In this document: positions 44,868 to 54,176 of the stretch, piece after piece
Position numbering within the stretch: the stretch's first letter is position 1
How the letters are laid out: every line of letters starts with the position of its first letter
NCBI GenBank assembly: GCA_963761425.1
Contig: CAVXGQ010000005.1
Coordinates: 800,956-864,955, forward strand
DNA: 64,000 nucleotides
Reading direction: 5' to 3'
From: Bog-793 sp963761425
Lineage (GTDB): Bacteria; Actinomycetota; Acidimicrobiia; Acidimicrobiales; Bog-793
Notes under the pieces: generated by a model
Seen by the model: only the letters and a program-made list of their open reading frames with translations
What the model was told of the DNA's origin: nothing
Database searches by the model: none
Position numbers and translations under genes: made by a program

Positions 44868-45876
44868 TCAGGCGACGGTGATCGACTTGTCCAAGAAGAC
44901 GTCTTGAACAGCGTGGATGATCTCGACCCCGCGGCAAAAGGTCGTTGGAAGGCCTTGCGCCCGAGGATGAGGGGCTCTACGCGACCAACTGGGGTGAGTG
45001 GGCCCGCATTGTCGTAGCCGGATGAGCGTCCCATTTGATCCCACCGCAGTGCAAGAGGACGCGTAGCCGGTAGTGGCGAAAGCTCTTGAAGCCGTGCCCG
45101 CAGTGCTTGATCTTCTTCACGAGCAGGTTCATCGCCTCGGTCGGCCCGTTGGAGGCGCCGGTCAGGTCGTGAGCGAGGATCTGGGTGCGCCAGTGCTGCA
45201 AGGTGTTGCCGGAAGAGACAATCTCGTCAACGTCGTCCGTGAGGCAGCCTGCGATCACCCGGTCGAGTAGCACCGGGGCCTCCCCCGGATCCTCAGTGAA
45301 ATAGACGTCGCGCAGGTACTCCTTGGCGAGCCAGGCGCCGAGCACCTGGATCTGGCGGGACGACTCGGCCGAGCCGAAGTAAACCGTCGCGCCCACCCCG
45401 GTCGCGCCGAGGTCCACCGCCTGGCGCACCTGGGCGAAGGGGACCTGGTCGAACTTCGACGGGTAGGTGAGCAGTTCGTTGTGATTGAGCTTCACCACCA
45501 TCGGGATCTTGTGGGCATAACGGCGCGAGAGGATCCCGAGACCGCTGAACGTCGTCGCCACCGCGCTGCCGCCGGCCTCGATCGCCAGCTCCACGATGGT
45601 TTTCGGATCGAAGTACTCCGGGTTCTTCGCGAAGCTCGCCGCGGGGAGTGCTCGATCCCCTGTTCGACGGGCAAGATCGACAGGTAACCGGTGTGGCCGA
45701 GTCGGCCGTGCCCGTAGACGGCGGCGAGGCTGCGCAGCACCGGGATGGGCCGGTTACCGTCGATGAAGACGCGGACAATGAGGTCCGGAACCGGCAGAAT
45801 CAGCTGGTCGCGGCCGTGTCTACCGCGTCTGGTGGTCAGCCAACCTGCGCTTTGACGGTGCGCTTTGCAGGGGTCG
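44868..45876 (-). pseudogene. fbaB: Class I fructose-bisphosphate aldolase (FbaB type), interrupted and frameshifted
   Basis: Two ends of one gene are recognisable. On the right are RDQLILP, RVFIDGNRPIPVLRSL, GRLGHTGYLSILPVEQGIEH, ASFAKNPEYFDPKTIVELAI, HKIPMVVKLNHNELLTYP and VGATVYFGSAESSRQIQ (to about 45347). On the left are LILGRKAFQRPFAAG and EIIHAVQDVFLDKSITVA, ending at 44868. About 130 residues between them, including the Schiff-base lysine region, are replaced by an ISL3 transposase fragment. One-base shifts occur near 45650, near 44920 and at the N-terminus, and no normal start is visible. The remaining 205-residue open frame (44977-45594) is therefore a chimera, not a working aldolase. 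Confidence 0.88.
44973..45346 (-). mobile_element. ISL3-family transposase C-terminal fragment inside fbaB
   Basis: About 120 residues match the end of ISL3 transposases: AWLAKEYLRDVYF, a central LLDRVIAGCL, WRTQILAHDLTGASNGPTEA, NLLVKKIKHCGHGFKSF and HYRLRVLLHCGG. The reading frame continues directly from the aldolase part. The left edge, GGCTCTACGCGACC at 44973, looks like an ISL3 terminal repeat, since aldolase coding sequence resumes immediately beyond it. The N-terminal part of the transposase and the other end are missing. Confidence 0.82.
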
Positions 45877-47400
45877 TCAGCGCAGACCCGTCAACCGCTC
45901 CGCCGCGTCGGAGAGCTCGGGATCAGCAGCCACTACCCGGCGGAAGAGCTCGCGGGCCCGAGGCACGTCGCCACTCCGCTCGTAGAGGTCGGCGAGTAGG
46001 TACCACTGCCGCACGTGGCGTTCGCGCGGACGCCGCACCTGGCGCGAGGCAGCCGGCCCGAGGAGCGCGATCGCCTCCTCGACTCGGCCGCGGTCGGCGA
46101 GCGACCCCGCCATGACCAGTCGGCCCTCGGCGAGGACGTCGCTGCTGGCACCCGCCTGGCACAGCTGCGACCAGATCTCGGCCACCCGTTCGTGATGTTC
46201 GAGGGCGCGCTCGCAGTCGGCGAGGACCGGGTACTGGTCGACCGAGCCCGTCAGATCCCCAAAGGCCCGCAGCTCCCGCCGAGCCCCTTTCCAGTTGTCG
46301 AGGCGATAGAGGGTGAGACCGTAGAGTTCGCGCACCGCCGCCACGTCTGGCGAGGTCCGGGAGATTTCTCGCAGGATCGCCAGCGCGTCGTAGTAGCGGT
46401 CCCGCTCGTAGGCCCGGGCGGCATCGGCGAGGCGGGTCGTGAGATGCGCCGCCAGCTTCTGCGATCCGCTCGCCACGAGCTCGCGACGTACCAAGTCCGG
46501 GACCAGGTGGGGGCGTCGGCGCGACTCGCGCTTTCGCGGCCCGTGCGCTAAGCCGGTCCCGCTCGCGGCCCGCACCGAACCTGGCGGCGCTTCCGGGGGG
46601 ATAACGCGCCGCCGTGCCGGGGGGATAACGCGCCGCCGTGCCGGGGTGGCCGCCGTCCGAAGAACCGCGGGACCTCGGCCGCGATCCCACGCCCCGACCG
46701 CGGGCTCTCGCTGCGCCTCGCCACGTTGCGGACCAACCCGGACCCCGACCGCTCCCCGACGGGCAACACCGCCCCATCCGGCGCGGCTGGCCCGGCGGAA
46801 GTCATCGCCGGCGCGATCCTGCGGTGTCGACCCGCCAGTCGACGCCCGTGGGATCCCGCCACCGGCCGGGGCCCGGCGGTTCGTCCCCCGACTCCCGGGG
46901 CGCGATTCGCCTCGCGCCGGCCAGTTGGCACCACGGCGAGGAGAAGAGGAGCCCGTCTCGTACCGCCGGAACCGACCTGCTTCGCCAGCCGCCGGCGACG
47001 GCGGCTGGCGACGACCCGGGCGAGCGCTTCCCCCGGCCCGGATGACCGGACCTGGCGCCCCCACGACCCTCACGGAAGACGAAGGCATCTTCTTCCGAGC
47101 CTGTTCGGGCTGACGGGGACTCTTCCGGCGCGAGGCGGCGACGTTCGAATGTTCCGGACCCGACCGAGGTGGCGTGTCCTGTCGAACCGTTTCTTCACGA
47201 GCTTCCCGACGCCTTCCGGCCCGCACCCTGCCGCCCCCGCTGGAGCCTTTTCGAGCTACCGAGGACGCGCGCTCGCCCGATTCGGGGCGTGCCCCCGAGG
47301 ACCGGCGATCGCCACCGACCCGGTCCCGGCGAGTCGAAACCGCTCGGTTCCGTCGGCCCGCACGGCCGGCGGAACTTCCCGATCCGGAAGATTCGGCCAC
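45877..47400 (-). CDS. TPR protein with long disordered basic N-terminus
   Basis: A 507-residue protein from GTG 47400. Residues 1 to about 300 are low-complexity Arg/Gly/Ser/Pro sequence without predicted fold. Residues about 310-507 are a tetratricopeptide solenoid (RLADAARAYERDRYYDALAI, LYGLTLYRLDNWKGARREL, DLYERSGDVPRARELFRRVV). Function unknown; similar disordered-plus-TPR proteins are common in actinobacteria. It is the last gene of the aromatic operon, 129 bases after the tyrA-pheA stop. The coding status of the first 250 residues is uncertain. Confidence 0.65.
   Translation of the reverse strand: MAESSGSGSSAGRAGRRNRAVSTRRDRVGGDRRSSGARPESGERASSVARKGSSGGGRVRAGRRREAREETVRQDTPPRSGPEHSNVAASRRKSPRQPEQARKKMPSSSVRVVGAPGPVIRAGGSARPGRRQPPSPAAGEAGRFRRYETGSSSPRRGANWPARGESRPGSRGTNRRAPAGGGIPRASTGGSTPQDRAGDDFRRASRAGWGGVARRGAVGVRVGPQRGEAQREPAVGAWDRGRGPAVLRTAATPARRRVIPPARRRVIPPEAPPGSVRAASGTGLAHGPRKRESRRRPHLVPDLVRRELVASGSQKLAAHLTTRLADAARAYERDRYYDALAILREISRTSPDVAAVRELYGLTLYRLDNWKGARRELRAFGDLTGSVDQYPVLADCERALEHHERVAEIWSQLCQAGASSDVLAEGRLVMAGSLADRGRVEEAIALLGPAASRQVRRPRERHVRQWYLLADLYERSGDVPRARELFRRVVAADPELSDAAERLTGLR
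46593..46640. repeat. 24-base tandem repeat (two exact copies)
   Basis: Two adjacent copies of a 24-base unit starting CCGGGGGGATAACGCG, followed by a partial third (CCGGGG). Within the TPR gene the unit encodes repeated ARRRVIPP. The unit is a multiple of three, so copy-number change keeps the frame. Confidence 0.85.
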
Positions 47401-47529
47401 GCTTGGACGCTACACGCCGTCCTATCGCCCACCGCTGCGCACGACGCCACCGTTGATGCACCCCGTTCCGCGCTGGCGGACCCCCGGGCCCTTCGAAGAC
47501 GGCACGTATATCCGAACTTCGCCCGGCAA

Positions 47530-49844
47530 CTACCGCACACGCACGATCGGCGTCCGAGGGGACCACGGCAGATGTCCGAGGGCCAGCGACTTCGCCTTCG
47601 GGCCCGGCGGGTGCGGACTGGTGGTGACGACCAGGGCGACGTGTGATCCGCCGACGATGAACTCGTCGAAGCGCGCCCCCGGCGCGAGCGCCTGGCGGGC
47701 TCCAGTCCCTCGTCCCGCTCCGTCAGCCAGAGCCAGCGGTAGGTCGGGTCGCCGGCGGAGACATTCTCGACGAAGGCGCCAGCGGGCGCGAGGACCAGAA
47801 AGCGCGTGAGCACACCGGAGAGGTCGCCGACGTCGCGTTCCACCGTCACCAACCCGTACGACTCGGCTTGGCCCCGGGCCGCGATGGCGATGCCGTTCCG
47901 GTCATGACTGGCCCGTGCGCACGCCGCCGCCGTCGACTCGCAGGCCACGGGGTTCCAGCCCAGCCGCCTGATGAAATGCGAACACTGCGAGAAGGCCTGC
48001 GGGTGGCTGTAGACGACGGGAGAAGCACCCAGCGCGCTTAAATCATCGCAGACCGCGTAGGCATCCAGACTGACCGACACGTCAATGACCCCACCGGCGA
48101 CGAGCTGCCGGCTGCGGATCAGTTCCTGGGCAGCCAACTCAACGAGGCCCGACGACGAGTTGACGATCGGCAGCACCGCGAGAGTGGCATCACCCGAGAC
48201 GACCGACGAGATCACCGCCTCGAAGCTGTCGCACGGCACCAGGGTGGCCTCGGGTCTGCCGACGAGCCCGGCCGCCTGCCGGGCCGCGATCTGCGAGAAG
48301 GTGCCGACGGGACCGAGGAAGGCGACCGCGTCGACCCGGTCCTCGACCAATGGCGCGACGATCCCACCCGGCCAGCCGTAGGCCTCGTCTGCCCGTCGGG
48401 CGACCCGCTGTGCAACCTCGCTCGGATCCCGGTCCGCTCGCACCCAGATCCGCACGATCACCTCGCGCTGGCCCAGCCGTACTGCCTCGGTGACGAGCGA
48501 GGCGGCCTCGACCGACCGGACCGACCGGCTGACCGCGACGACCGCGGTCCCGGCGATCGACTCCGGAACCAGCAGGCGCACGTCCGCCGACACCCGACCG
48601 AGCCACTCGTCGAGGATCTGGTCGAGCTCGGTCGCCGGGACGACGCTCACGTGGGCCAGCCCGAATCGGACGATGCGCCGCTTGGCCGCGACCGAGACCC
48701 CGAGCCGCGAGGCGTTGGGCAACCCGGCACCGTCGGCGAGCACCGCGTGACCCTTGGGGCCGACCAAGAGCTCCTCGACGGTCACCATCGTGGGGGTGAG
48801 TTCTTTGATCCTGCCCACGACGAATCGCGGCGGTCCTCCGGCACCGTGGTGCTCGAGGGCGATGATGTCGCCCGCCCGCCGCTGTCCCGCCAACTGGGTC
48901 CGGGTCACCTGCGTGGCCTCCACCGCCAGGTTGGAGGCCTGCTGCACGGTGGTGAAGAAGGTGCCGCCGAACGCCTCACGGATAGAGGCGATATAAGAGG
49001 TGATGGCCGAGGCGTCGTCGGACCGCACCGCCGACCGCAGCCGGTCCTGGGCGAGCTCGAACTCGGCGGCGACTCGGGCCCCTTCCGTGGCGAGCTCGAT
49101 CGAGGCGGTAGTCTCCTCCTGGCCCGGGCTGAGCACCCGCGACGCCAGCCCGAGCAGCGTCTCGAACACGGGGGTGCGCAACTTCCACAGTTCGGTCTCG
49201 ATGTCGTGGCCCGAATTGGCGATGACATCGGCAAAGGCGAGCAACGCCTGATGTGAGGCCGATTGCACGTACGCCATGATCCGGTCGTGTTCCTCGGCGG
49301 TCGCGTATTCCACGATGCCGCCGGCGGCCGCGATGAGATCGACCAGCCACCCGTGAGCCGTGGGGTCGGCGACCGAGGGACAGACGACGACCGTCTGGCC
49401 GTCCATCGACTTCACCGCGGGCCCGAACAATGGGTGGATGCCGAAGACCGACACGTCGGGCCGAGCCCCACGGAGTGTCGCGAGGGCAGCCACCTTGGCG
49501 GAGGAGGTGTCGAACACGACCGAGCGGTGGTGCAGCTCCGGCAGGAGATAGGCCGCGACCCGCGGCAGTTCTGACTGCGGGATCGCCAGACACACCCGCG
49601 CCGGCTCCGCCGAGAGATCGATCAGCTGGCTGGATTCGTCGATCGCCTCGGCCTTGGCCTCGTAGTGGACCACGCCAGTCCGGAAGGCGCAGCCAAAGCC
49701 GAAGTCGATCCGAAAGATGCCTGGATCACGGTCGATGAGAACGACGTGATCCCAGTCGGCGGCCGCGAACAGGTGGCGACACAGCCAGCGACCCATACTG
49801 CCAGCCGCGCCGACGACGATGAGCACCGGCTCCTCAGAGGTCAT
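47530..49844 (-). CDS. Prephenate dehydrogenase / prephenate dehydratase fusion with unassigned central region
   Basis: About 771 residues. Residues 1-300 are a TyrA-type prephenate dehydrogenase (VVGAAGSMGRWLCRHL nucleotide site; FGIHPLFGPAVKSMDGQTVV; SASHQALLAFADVIA helix). Residues about 503-690 are a PheA-type prephenate dehydratase (VAFLGPVGTFSQIAA; YSHPQAFSQCSHFI; catalytic VLTRFLVLAP). Residues about 310-500 match nothing I recognise. The usual C-terminal ACT domain is not evident. Near 47690 the coding pattern moves to another frame that continues as ARFDEFIVGGSHVALVVTTS and stops at 47530. ATG 49844 overlaps the upstream stop (ATGA). It draws prephenate towards both Phe and Tyr. Confidence 0.88.
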
Positions 49845-50725
49845 GTGGCCTTCGGCCCGCTGGCCCTCGTTGCTGGAGTCCAAGGCGATTCGACGGCGGG
49901 CAACCGGTCCAACAGTTCACCCACGCTCTCGAGCGTCGCGGCGAGCAGCACGCGCCGGTATTCACGCGCGCCCCCAGCATCATCGGTGCAGTGCAGGCTG
50001 AAACCGCCCACCCAGTCCTTGCCGATCACCGGTCGAATCGTCCTTACCGTGACACCTTCCAACTTCCCGGCCTCGGCGTCCCGCACGTAGCGCAACGGCA
50101 TAAGCGCGCGCGGACCGACCAGCTCCTTGTGGAAATCCGGCCGGCAGAGCCGGGCCGACGACGAGTTGTCGTGGTCCGTCCACCAATGGGCCACACCGGC
50201 GAGAACCGGGGAGGTCTCCTCGGGGGGAAGGCGAACCCCGCCGAGATAGGCCCCCGGCGAGCCGGCCTGGTCGAGCGCGATGTGGATCGACGGCCGCGTC
50301 AGCTCGGGCGTTGAGCTCTCCAGGCCCAGGGCGCGGATGAAGGCATCGATTCGTTCCAGCTCCTGGGGAAGAGATCCGAATCGCTCGTCGAAACGCGGTG
50401 AGACCTCCGCGATGGCCTCGCGCAACAAGATCTGGGGCGAGAAGGCGGGATCCTGGACGAGTCCGGAAAGCACGTTGAGGGTCGGCTCGATCCGGTTTCG
50501 GCCATCCGGTCGATGCGCCAGGCCCGTGAGGTTGAGGAGCTTGATGACCGGCCGACCGGCTTTGATCTGGACGGCAAGGCTGGCGGCACACAGGGCGCGT
50601 AGCTCGTCGACGAGGCCTTCGACGTCCCGGATCGGTGCGGAGGACATCACCTCGACGCAGACCGGCGCGTCCCGAGGGAGATCCGGGTAGTCGACCGGAG
50701 CACCGGCCACCGATTGAAGGCGCAT
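49841..50725 (-). CDS. Unrecognised protein inside the aromatic amino-acid operon
   Basis: A 294-residue soluble protein of unknown family. Start ATG 50725 (MRLQSVAGAPVDYPDLPRD), 34 bases after trpA; its stop overlaps the tyrA-pheA start as ATGA. Features are a DVEGLVDELRALCAASLAVQ helix, GRPVIKLLNLTGLAHRPDGR, GLVQDPAFSPQILLREAIAE, GSLPQELERIDAFIRALG, WWTDHDNSSSARLCRPDFHK and IGKDWVGGFSLHCTDD. There are no membrane segments or signal peptide, and only a few cysteines. Tight coupling between trp and tyr/phe genes suggests a role in aromatic metabolism or its regulation; no reaction can be assigned. Confidence 0.85.
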   Translation of the reverse strand: MRLQSVAGAPVDYPDLPRDAPVCVEVMSSAPIRDVEGLVDELRALCAASLAVQIKAGRPVIKLLNLTGLAHRPDGRNRIEPTLNVLSGLVQDPAFSPQILLREAIAEVSPRFDERFGSLPQELERIDAFIRALGLESSTPELTRPSIHIALDQAGSPGAYLGGVRLPPEETSPVLAGVAHWWTDHDNSSSARLCRPDFHKELVGPRALMPLRYVRDAEAGKLEGVTVRTIRPVIGKDWVGGFSLHCTDDAGGAREYRRVLLAATLESVGELLDRLPAVESPWTPATRASGPKAT

Positions 50726-50759
50726 GCTTCGGACCCCAACCTTTGTGGATTTTCCTCCC

Positions 50760-51566
50760 CTACATGACCGCCGAATCCCGCAGGGTTTGCACCAGTGTAC
50801 GAACGCCATCCAACCGGCGCAGCCGATCGGTTTCTTGCCCGATGACGGCGACGATCGCGCTGCCCACCACGATCCCATCGGCCACGCCGTTCAGCGCCGC
50901 GACGTGTTCGGGCCGCGAGATGCCGAAACCCACGACCACGGGGACGTCACACTCGGACCGGAGCCTGCCGACCTCCCCGACGAGCCCGGCCGGAAAGCTC
51001 GATCGCGCCCCCGTCACGCCATCCACCGCGGTGAGATAGACGAAAGCCGTTGCGGCCTCGCTCGCCTGGTGGCGACGCGCCGGGGTGGTCCCGCTCGCGA
51101 CCAGAAAGACCGTTCCCACCTGGTGGCGCCTGGCGCAATCGGTCACCTTGCCACTCGCCTCGGGGAGGAGGTCCGGGATGATGACGGCGTCAACGCCACG
51201 GTCGCCGCACCCCCCGAAGAACGCCTCTTCGCCCATGGCCAAGATGGGGTTGAGGTAGCCCATGAGCACGATCGGGGCCTCGGTACCGGTTCGTAGCGAC
51301 CCTGCCAGCTCCAACACGTCGTGCAGCCGCGTCCCGGCGGCAAGGGCTCGCTCCGCGGCTGCCTGGATGGTCGGCCCGTCGGCCAGTGGGTCGGAGAAGG
51401 GAATCCCGAGTTCCACGATGTCGGCACCGCCTTCGAGGCAGGCCCGAGCCAGCAACTCCGATTCGCCCAGGTCGGGATCGCCCGCCATGACATAAGTGAT
51501 CAGTGCGCTGCGACCCGCGGCTCTGGTCGCGGCGAAGAGGTCGGCCAGGCGGGACCGTGCCTTCAC
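50760..51566 (-). CDS. trpA: Tryptophan synthase alpha subunit
   Basis: Cleaves indole-3-glycerol phosphate to indole; 268 residues, TIM barrel. The ADIVELGIPFSDPLADGPTI signature contains the catalytic Glu and Asp, with LMGYLNPILAMGEEAF and VVVGFGISRPEHV for phosphate binding. The GTG start (51566) overlaps the trpB stop as GTGA, so alpha and beta are co-translated. Start and length are normal. Confidence 0.96.
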   Translation of the reverse strand: MKARSRLADLFAATRAAGRSALITYVMAGDPDLGESELLARACLEGGADIVELGIPFSDPLADGPTIQAAAERALAAGTRLHDVLELAGSLRTGTEAPIVLMGYLNPILAMGEEAFFGGCGDRGVDAVIIPDLLPEASGKVTDCARRHQVGTVFLVASGTTPARRHQASEAATAFVYLTAVDGVTGARSSFPAGLVGEVGRLRSECDVPVVVGFGISRPEHVAALNGVADGIVVGSAIVAVIGQETDRLRRLDGVRTLVQTLRDSAVM

Positions 51567-52774
51567 GACCCCACCCCGTCCGCCGAGGCACCGGCCGTCG
51601 CCTCGAGTTCGCCGACGTCTTTGTCCCCTCGTCCCGACACGTTGATCAGCACCACGTCGTCGCCGCCCAGGGACGCCGCCAGCTTGCGGGCGTGACTGAC
51701 GGCGTGCGCGCTCTCCAAGGCGGGAATGATGCCCTCGGTGCGGGCCAGGTAGACCACGGCTTCGACCGCCTCGTCATCGGTCGCGTAGGTAACCGTGACC
51801 CGCCCGGTATCGCGCAGATAGGCCAGCTGGGGTCCGACACCTGGGTAGTCCAGCCCCGCGCTGATCGAGTGTGCCTCGCGGATCTGCCCGTCGTCGTCTT
51901 GCAGCACGTAGCTGCGCGATCCGTGCAGGACTCCGGGACGTCCGAAGCCGAGGGAGGCCCCGTGCCGACCGCTTTCGATCCCCTCGCCACCCGCCTCCAC
52001 CGCGACGAGCGCGACATCGTCGTCGAGAAAGGCTGAGAAAACGCCTATCGCGTTGGAACCTCCGCCGACGCAGGCCACGACGGCAGTCGGGAGCCGGCCC
52101 GTGCGAGCAAGGCATTGCTCCCGGGCCTCTTTGCCGACCACCGACTGGAACTCGGCGACCATCGACGGATAGGGATACGGACCGGCGACCGACCCGATCA
52201 CGTAGTGGGTGGTGGCCGAGGTCGCGATCCAGTCCCGGATGGCCTCGTTCATCGCGTCCTTGAGGGTCTGCGATCCCGAGCTGACCTCGATGACGCGGGC
52301 ACCCAGCAGTTCCATCCGGGTCACGTTGAGCGATTGCCTTCTCACGTCGACGCTTCCCATGAAGATGTCGCAGCTGATTCCGAAGAGCGCGCACGCGGTC
52401 GCCGTCGCCACGCCGTGCTGTCCCGCGCCGGTTTCCGCGATCACGCGGGTCTTGCCGGTCCGGCGTGCCAGGAGAACTTGGCCGAGCGTGTTGTTGATCT
52501 TGTGGGCCCCGGTGTGGCAGAGATCCTCACGCTTCAGCAACAGGCGCGCCCCGCCACAGTCGCGCGACATCCGGACCGCCTCGGTGAGCGGCGTCGGACG
52601 CCCGGCAAAATCCACGAGCAGCGCGTCGAGTTCCTGTCGGAAGGCAGGATCCACCCGGGCCGCTTCCCAGGCCCCCTCCAGCTCGTCGAGGGCGGGCACC
52701 AGGGTCTCGGGCACGAAGCGGCCTCCGTAGGCGCCGAACCATCCCTTTTTCTTAGAGGTCAACTCGCTGTCCAT
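51563..52774 (-). CDS. trpB: Tryptophan synthase beta subunit
   Basis: PLP enzyme condensing indole with serine; 403 residues, TrpB1 type. GWFGAYGGRFVPETL opens the protein, HTGAHKINNTLGQ contains the PLP lysine (Lys92), AETGAGQHGVATA is the substrate loop and CVGGGSNAIG the phosphate site. ATG 52774 overlaps trpF by 16 bases. Confidence 0.97.
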   Translation of the reverse strand: MDSELTSKKKGWFGAYGGRFVPETLVPALDELEGAWEAARVDPAFRQELDALLVDFAGRPTPLTEAVRMSRDCGGARLLLKREDLCHTGAHKINNTLGQVLLARRTGKTRVIAETGAGQHGVATATACALFGISCDIFMGSVDVRRQSLNVTRMELLGARVIEVSSGSQTLKDAMNEAIRDWIATSATTHYVIGSVAGPYPYPSMVAEFQSVVGKEAREQCLARTGRLPTAVVACVGGGSNAIGVFSAFLDDDVALVAVEAGGEGIESGRHGASLGFGRPGVLHGSRSYVLQDDDGQIREAHSISAGLDYPGVGPQLAYLRDTGRVTVTYATDDEAVEAVVYLARTEGIIPALESAHAVSHARKLAASLGGDDVVLINVSGRGDKDVGELEATAGASADGVGS

Positions 52775-53391
52775 GGGACTCCTCGCGCCGCGGCGATGAA
52801 CGCCGCCATGGCCTGGTGATCTTTGATACCCGGGCTCGATTCGACGCCGCTGGCGACGTCGACCGCCGCCGGCGACACCGCGGCGATCGCCGCCGCCACG
52901 TTGCCCGGCGTGAGCCCTCCCGCCAGCACCACCGGTGTCGCCAAGGAAAGTCCCGCAACCCAGTTCCAGTCGAAGACCACCCCGCTGCCTCCCTTGCCGG
53001 CGGTCGACGAATCAAACAGGAACGCCGCGACCTCGAACCCCTCCAGCTCCTCGGCACTCACCGACCCGGAGAGGGGGATCGTCTTGATGACGGGTAGCCG
53101 GCACGCCGCGCAATCGCGAGCCGACTCGCCCCCGTGGAGTTGCACCGCCGTCAGCCCGACGCTCGTCGCAATGGCGTTGACCTTGCGCGGGGACTCGTCG
53201 ACGAAGACACCCACCTTGCAGACGGACCGGGGCAGTGCGGCAATGATCTCGGCCGCGACTCGGTACTCGCAGAACCGCGCCGAGCGCGGCCAGAAGTTGA
53301 ACCCGACCGCATCAGCGCCGCAGCCGACCGCGGCGAGGGCGTCCTCGGCGCGGGTGATCCCGCAGATCTTGACCGCGACGGTCGTCTTCAT
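52759..53391 (-). CDS. trpF: Phosphoribosylanthranilate isomerase
   Basis: A 210-residue TIM-barrel isomerase. KICGITRAEDALAAVGCGAD holds the catalytic Cys, GFNFWPRSAR and VGVFVDESPRKVNAIA follow, and the Asp acid is in FLFDSSTAGKGGSG. Actinobacteria such as Mycobacterium and Streptomyces often lack TrpF and use PriA, so a dedicated trpF here is lineage-informative. It overlaps trpC by four bases (ATGA). Confidence 0.94.
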   Translation of the reverse strand: MKTTVAVKICGITRAEDALAAVGCGADAVGFNFWPRSARFCEYRVAAEIIAALPRSVCKVGVFVDESPRKVNAIATSVGLTAVQLHGGESARDCAACRLPVIKTIPLSGSVSAEELEGFEVAAFLFDSSTAGKGGSGVVFDWNWVAGLSLATPVVLAGGLTPGNVAAAIAAVSPAAVDVASGVESSPGIKDHQAMAAFIAAARGVPWTAS

Positions 53392-54176
53392 CGGGTCCCG
53401 ACCAACTCGGCGAGCTTCGCACCGGGGTCCGCAGACCGGACCAGTGCCTCGCCGACCAAGAAGTTGGCGAACCCCGAGGCGCGCAGCCGCGCGATGTCGT
53501 CCAAGTTCTGGATGCCACTTTCCGCGACCACCACGAACCCGGCCCCGACCATCGGCAACAACCGTTCGATGGTGGCCAGGTCGACCTCGAACGTGGCGAG
53601 ATTGCGGCTATTGAGTCCTACCAGCCGACACCCCTCCACCCCCAGCACCATCTCCACCTCGGCCCCGTCGTGCGCCTCGACGAGCACCTCGAGACCGAAA
53701 GCCAAGGCGGCGGCGTGGAGCCGGTGCAGCTGCGCCGCCGGCACAGCCGCCACGATGAGCAGCACCGCGTCGGCCCCGGCGCAGCGGGCCTCCACGAGCT
53801 GGTAGTCGTCGATGATGAAGTCCTTGCGCAACACCGGCAGGTCGACCTGACCTCGCACCACGCACAGGTCATCCAAGCTGCCCCCAAAGCTGGCCGCGTC
53901 GGTGAGGACCGAGATCGCGCTCGCCCCGTGATCCCGGTAGGCCCGGGAGAGGGCGGCGACGTCCGCCTCGAGATCGATCGGTCCCGCCGAGGGTGAGGCC
54001 TTCTTGATCTCGGCGATGATCCGGGTCGGCCCTCCCGGGGCGGACAGCGTCCCGGCGAGGGAACGGCCAGGCGAGAGGTTGTCGAGGAGGGACTCCAGCT
54101 CGGCAATCGGCACGCGTGAACGGGCCATCGCGACCTCGGCGCGTTTGCGTTCGACGATTGAAGCCAGTCTGTTCAT
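53388..54176 (-). CDS. trpC: Indole-3-glycerol phosphate synthase
   Basis: A 262-residue TIM-barrel enzyme. IIAEIKKASPSAGPI contains the catalytic Lys, ISVLTDAASFGGSLDDL and LRKDFIIDDYQLVEARCAGA follow, then VGLNSRNLATFEVD and VVAESGIQNLDDI. ATG 54176 overlaps the trpD stop as ATGA; the stop overlaps trpF the same way. Confidence 0.96.
   Translation of the reverse strand: MNRLASIVERKRAEVAMARSRVPIAELESLLDNLSPGRSLAGTLSAPGGPTRIIAEIKKASPSAGPIDLEADVAALSRAYRDHGASAISVLTDAASFGGSLDDLCVVRGQVDLPVLRKDFIIDDYQLVEARCAGADAVLLIVAAVPAAQLHRLHAAALAFGLEVLVEAHDGAEVEMVLGVEGCRLVGLNSRNLATFEVDLATIERLLPMVGAGFVVVAESGIQNLDDIARLRASGFANFLVGEALVRSADPGAKLAELVGTR

Noticed and set aside
42915..45017. 700-residue plus-strand open frame
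   Set aside because: Antisense of korA, which has complete family motifs.
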